Origin: CAZJYI01 sp964550025 | GTDB taxonomy: Bacteria; Verrucomicrobiota; Kiritimatiellia; UBA8416; CAYOBW01 | Reading direction: 5' to 3' | Assembly (NCBI GenBank): GCA_964550025.1 | Contig: CAZJYI010000176.1 | Location: 1-21,557 of the forward strand | DNA: 21,557 bases | Shown: positions 21,239 through 21,557 of the stretch, piece by piece | Layout: every line of letters begins with the position of its first letter | Position numbering within the stretch: position 1 is the stretch's first letter | Program-made: the position numbers and the translations under genes | Notes under the pieces: generated by a model | Databases searched by the model: none | The model's input: the letters and a program-made list of their open reading frames with translations, nothing else | Told to the model about the DNA's origin: nothing

Positions 21239-21557
21239 TCAGTCCTCCCGCTGGCCCGCGGCGTGTTTCAAGTACGCCTCCATGAACATCTGGATGTCGC
21301 CGTCCAGCACGGCGCTCACGTTGGATGTCTCAGCCCCCGTGCGGTGGTCCTTCACCATGGTGTAGGGCTGCAGGACGTACGACCGGATCTGGCTACCCCA
21401 GGCGATCTCGCCCTTCTCACTGTAGAAACGCTCCATCTCCTTGCGCTGCTGGTCGAGCATGTACTCGTACACACGCGCGCGCAGGACGCTCATGGCCACC
21501 GACCGGTTCTTGTGCTGCGAGCGTTCGGCCTGGCAGGCCACCACGATCCCGGTCGGG
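21239..21557 (-). CDS. prfB: Peptide chain release factor 2, C-terminal part
   Basis: The last 105 residues or so of RF2 are present, running off the window edge. The visible part begins PTGIVVACQAERSQHKNR, just after the GGQ loop, which lies outside. The IAWGSQIRSYVLQPYTMVKDHRTG segment identifies RF2 rather than RF1. It terminates translation at UGA and UAA. Whether the usual programmed +1 frameshift near codon 25 is present cannot be seen here. It is first of the prfB-yicC-gmk group. Confidence 0.95.
   Translation of the reverse strand, partial: PTGIVVACQAERSQHKNRSVAMSVLRARVYEYMLDQQRKEMERFYSEKGEIAWGSQIRSYVLQPYTMVKDHRTGAETSNVSAVLDGDIQMFMEAYLKHAAGQRED

Overview
The window looks like chromosomal DNA from a GC-rich, Gram-negative, two-membrane bacterium. 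Phosphatidylethanolamine synthesis genes, a lipoprotein maturation gene, an outer-membrane beta-barrel ending in Phe and a Tat signal remnant all support this. Eukaryote-like Ser/Thr kinases, a CHASE2 adenylate cyclase, a secreted YQGRL-plus-SUMF1 protein and abundant intergenic palindromes suggest the PVC superphylum, perhaps Kiritimatiellota or another Verrucomicrobia relative. That placement is inference from gene style; no marker gene was compared.

Layout. 1-4.4 kb is accessory: a putative lipoprotein, a 28-residue gene relic, a secreted SUMF1-fold protein, a PIN/RHH toxin-antitoxin pair with its own operator, a small secreted protein, a large inverted repeat and the stump of a Tat-exported protein. 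4.5-10.8 kb is a four-gene minus-strand operon: ankyrin/TPR outer-membrane barrel, FecR-domain secreted protein, CHASE2 adenylate cyclase and a degenerate Ser/Thr kinase that has lost its catalytic residues. A receiver-only response regulator and a small BON-like protein are divergently transcribed from it. 11.8-16.0 kb is housekeeping on the minus strand: lgt and an rluD-type synthase overlap, then psd, pssA and a family 4 uracil-DNA glycosylase overlap one another. 16.3-19.0 kb is a membrane Ser/Thr kinase with an N-terminal zinc ribbon, followed by a MazG-like pyrophosphohydrolase. 19.04-19.72 kb is non-coding and full of inverted repeats. 19.7 kb to the end is the conserved order prfB (partial), yicC, gmk.

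How they work together. The 4.5-10.8 kb operon reads as an envelope-to-cytoplasm signalling chain: the barrel could assemble or export the FecR protein, CHASE2 faces the periplasm, the cyclase would make cAMP inside, and the pseudokinase would bind or scaffold rather than phosphorylate. This is the best candidate for an undescribed system. The second notable signal is a family of short hairpins headed by GTAG, with GNRA-type loops and compensated stems (three copies). Two of them sit face to face inside a perfect 22-bp inverted repeat between lgt and the kinase gene, resembling REP/BIME elements mobilised by RAYT transposases. No transposase, CRISPR array, rRNA or tRNA was seen.
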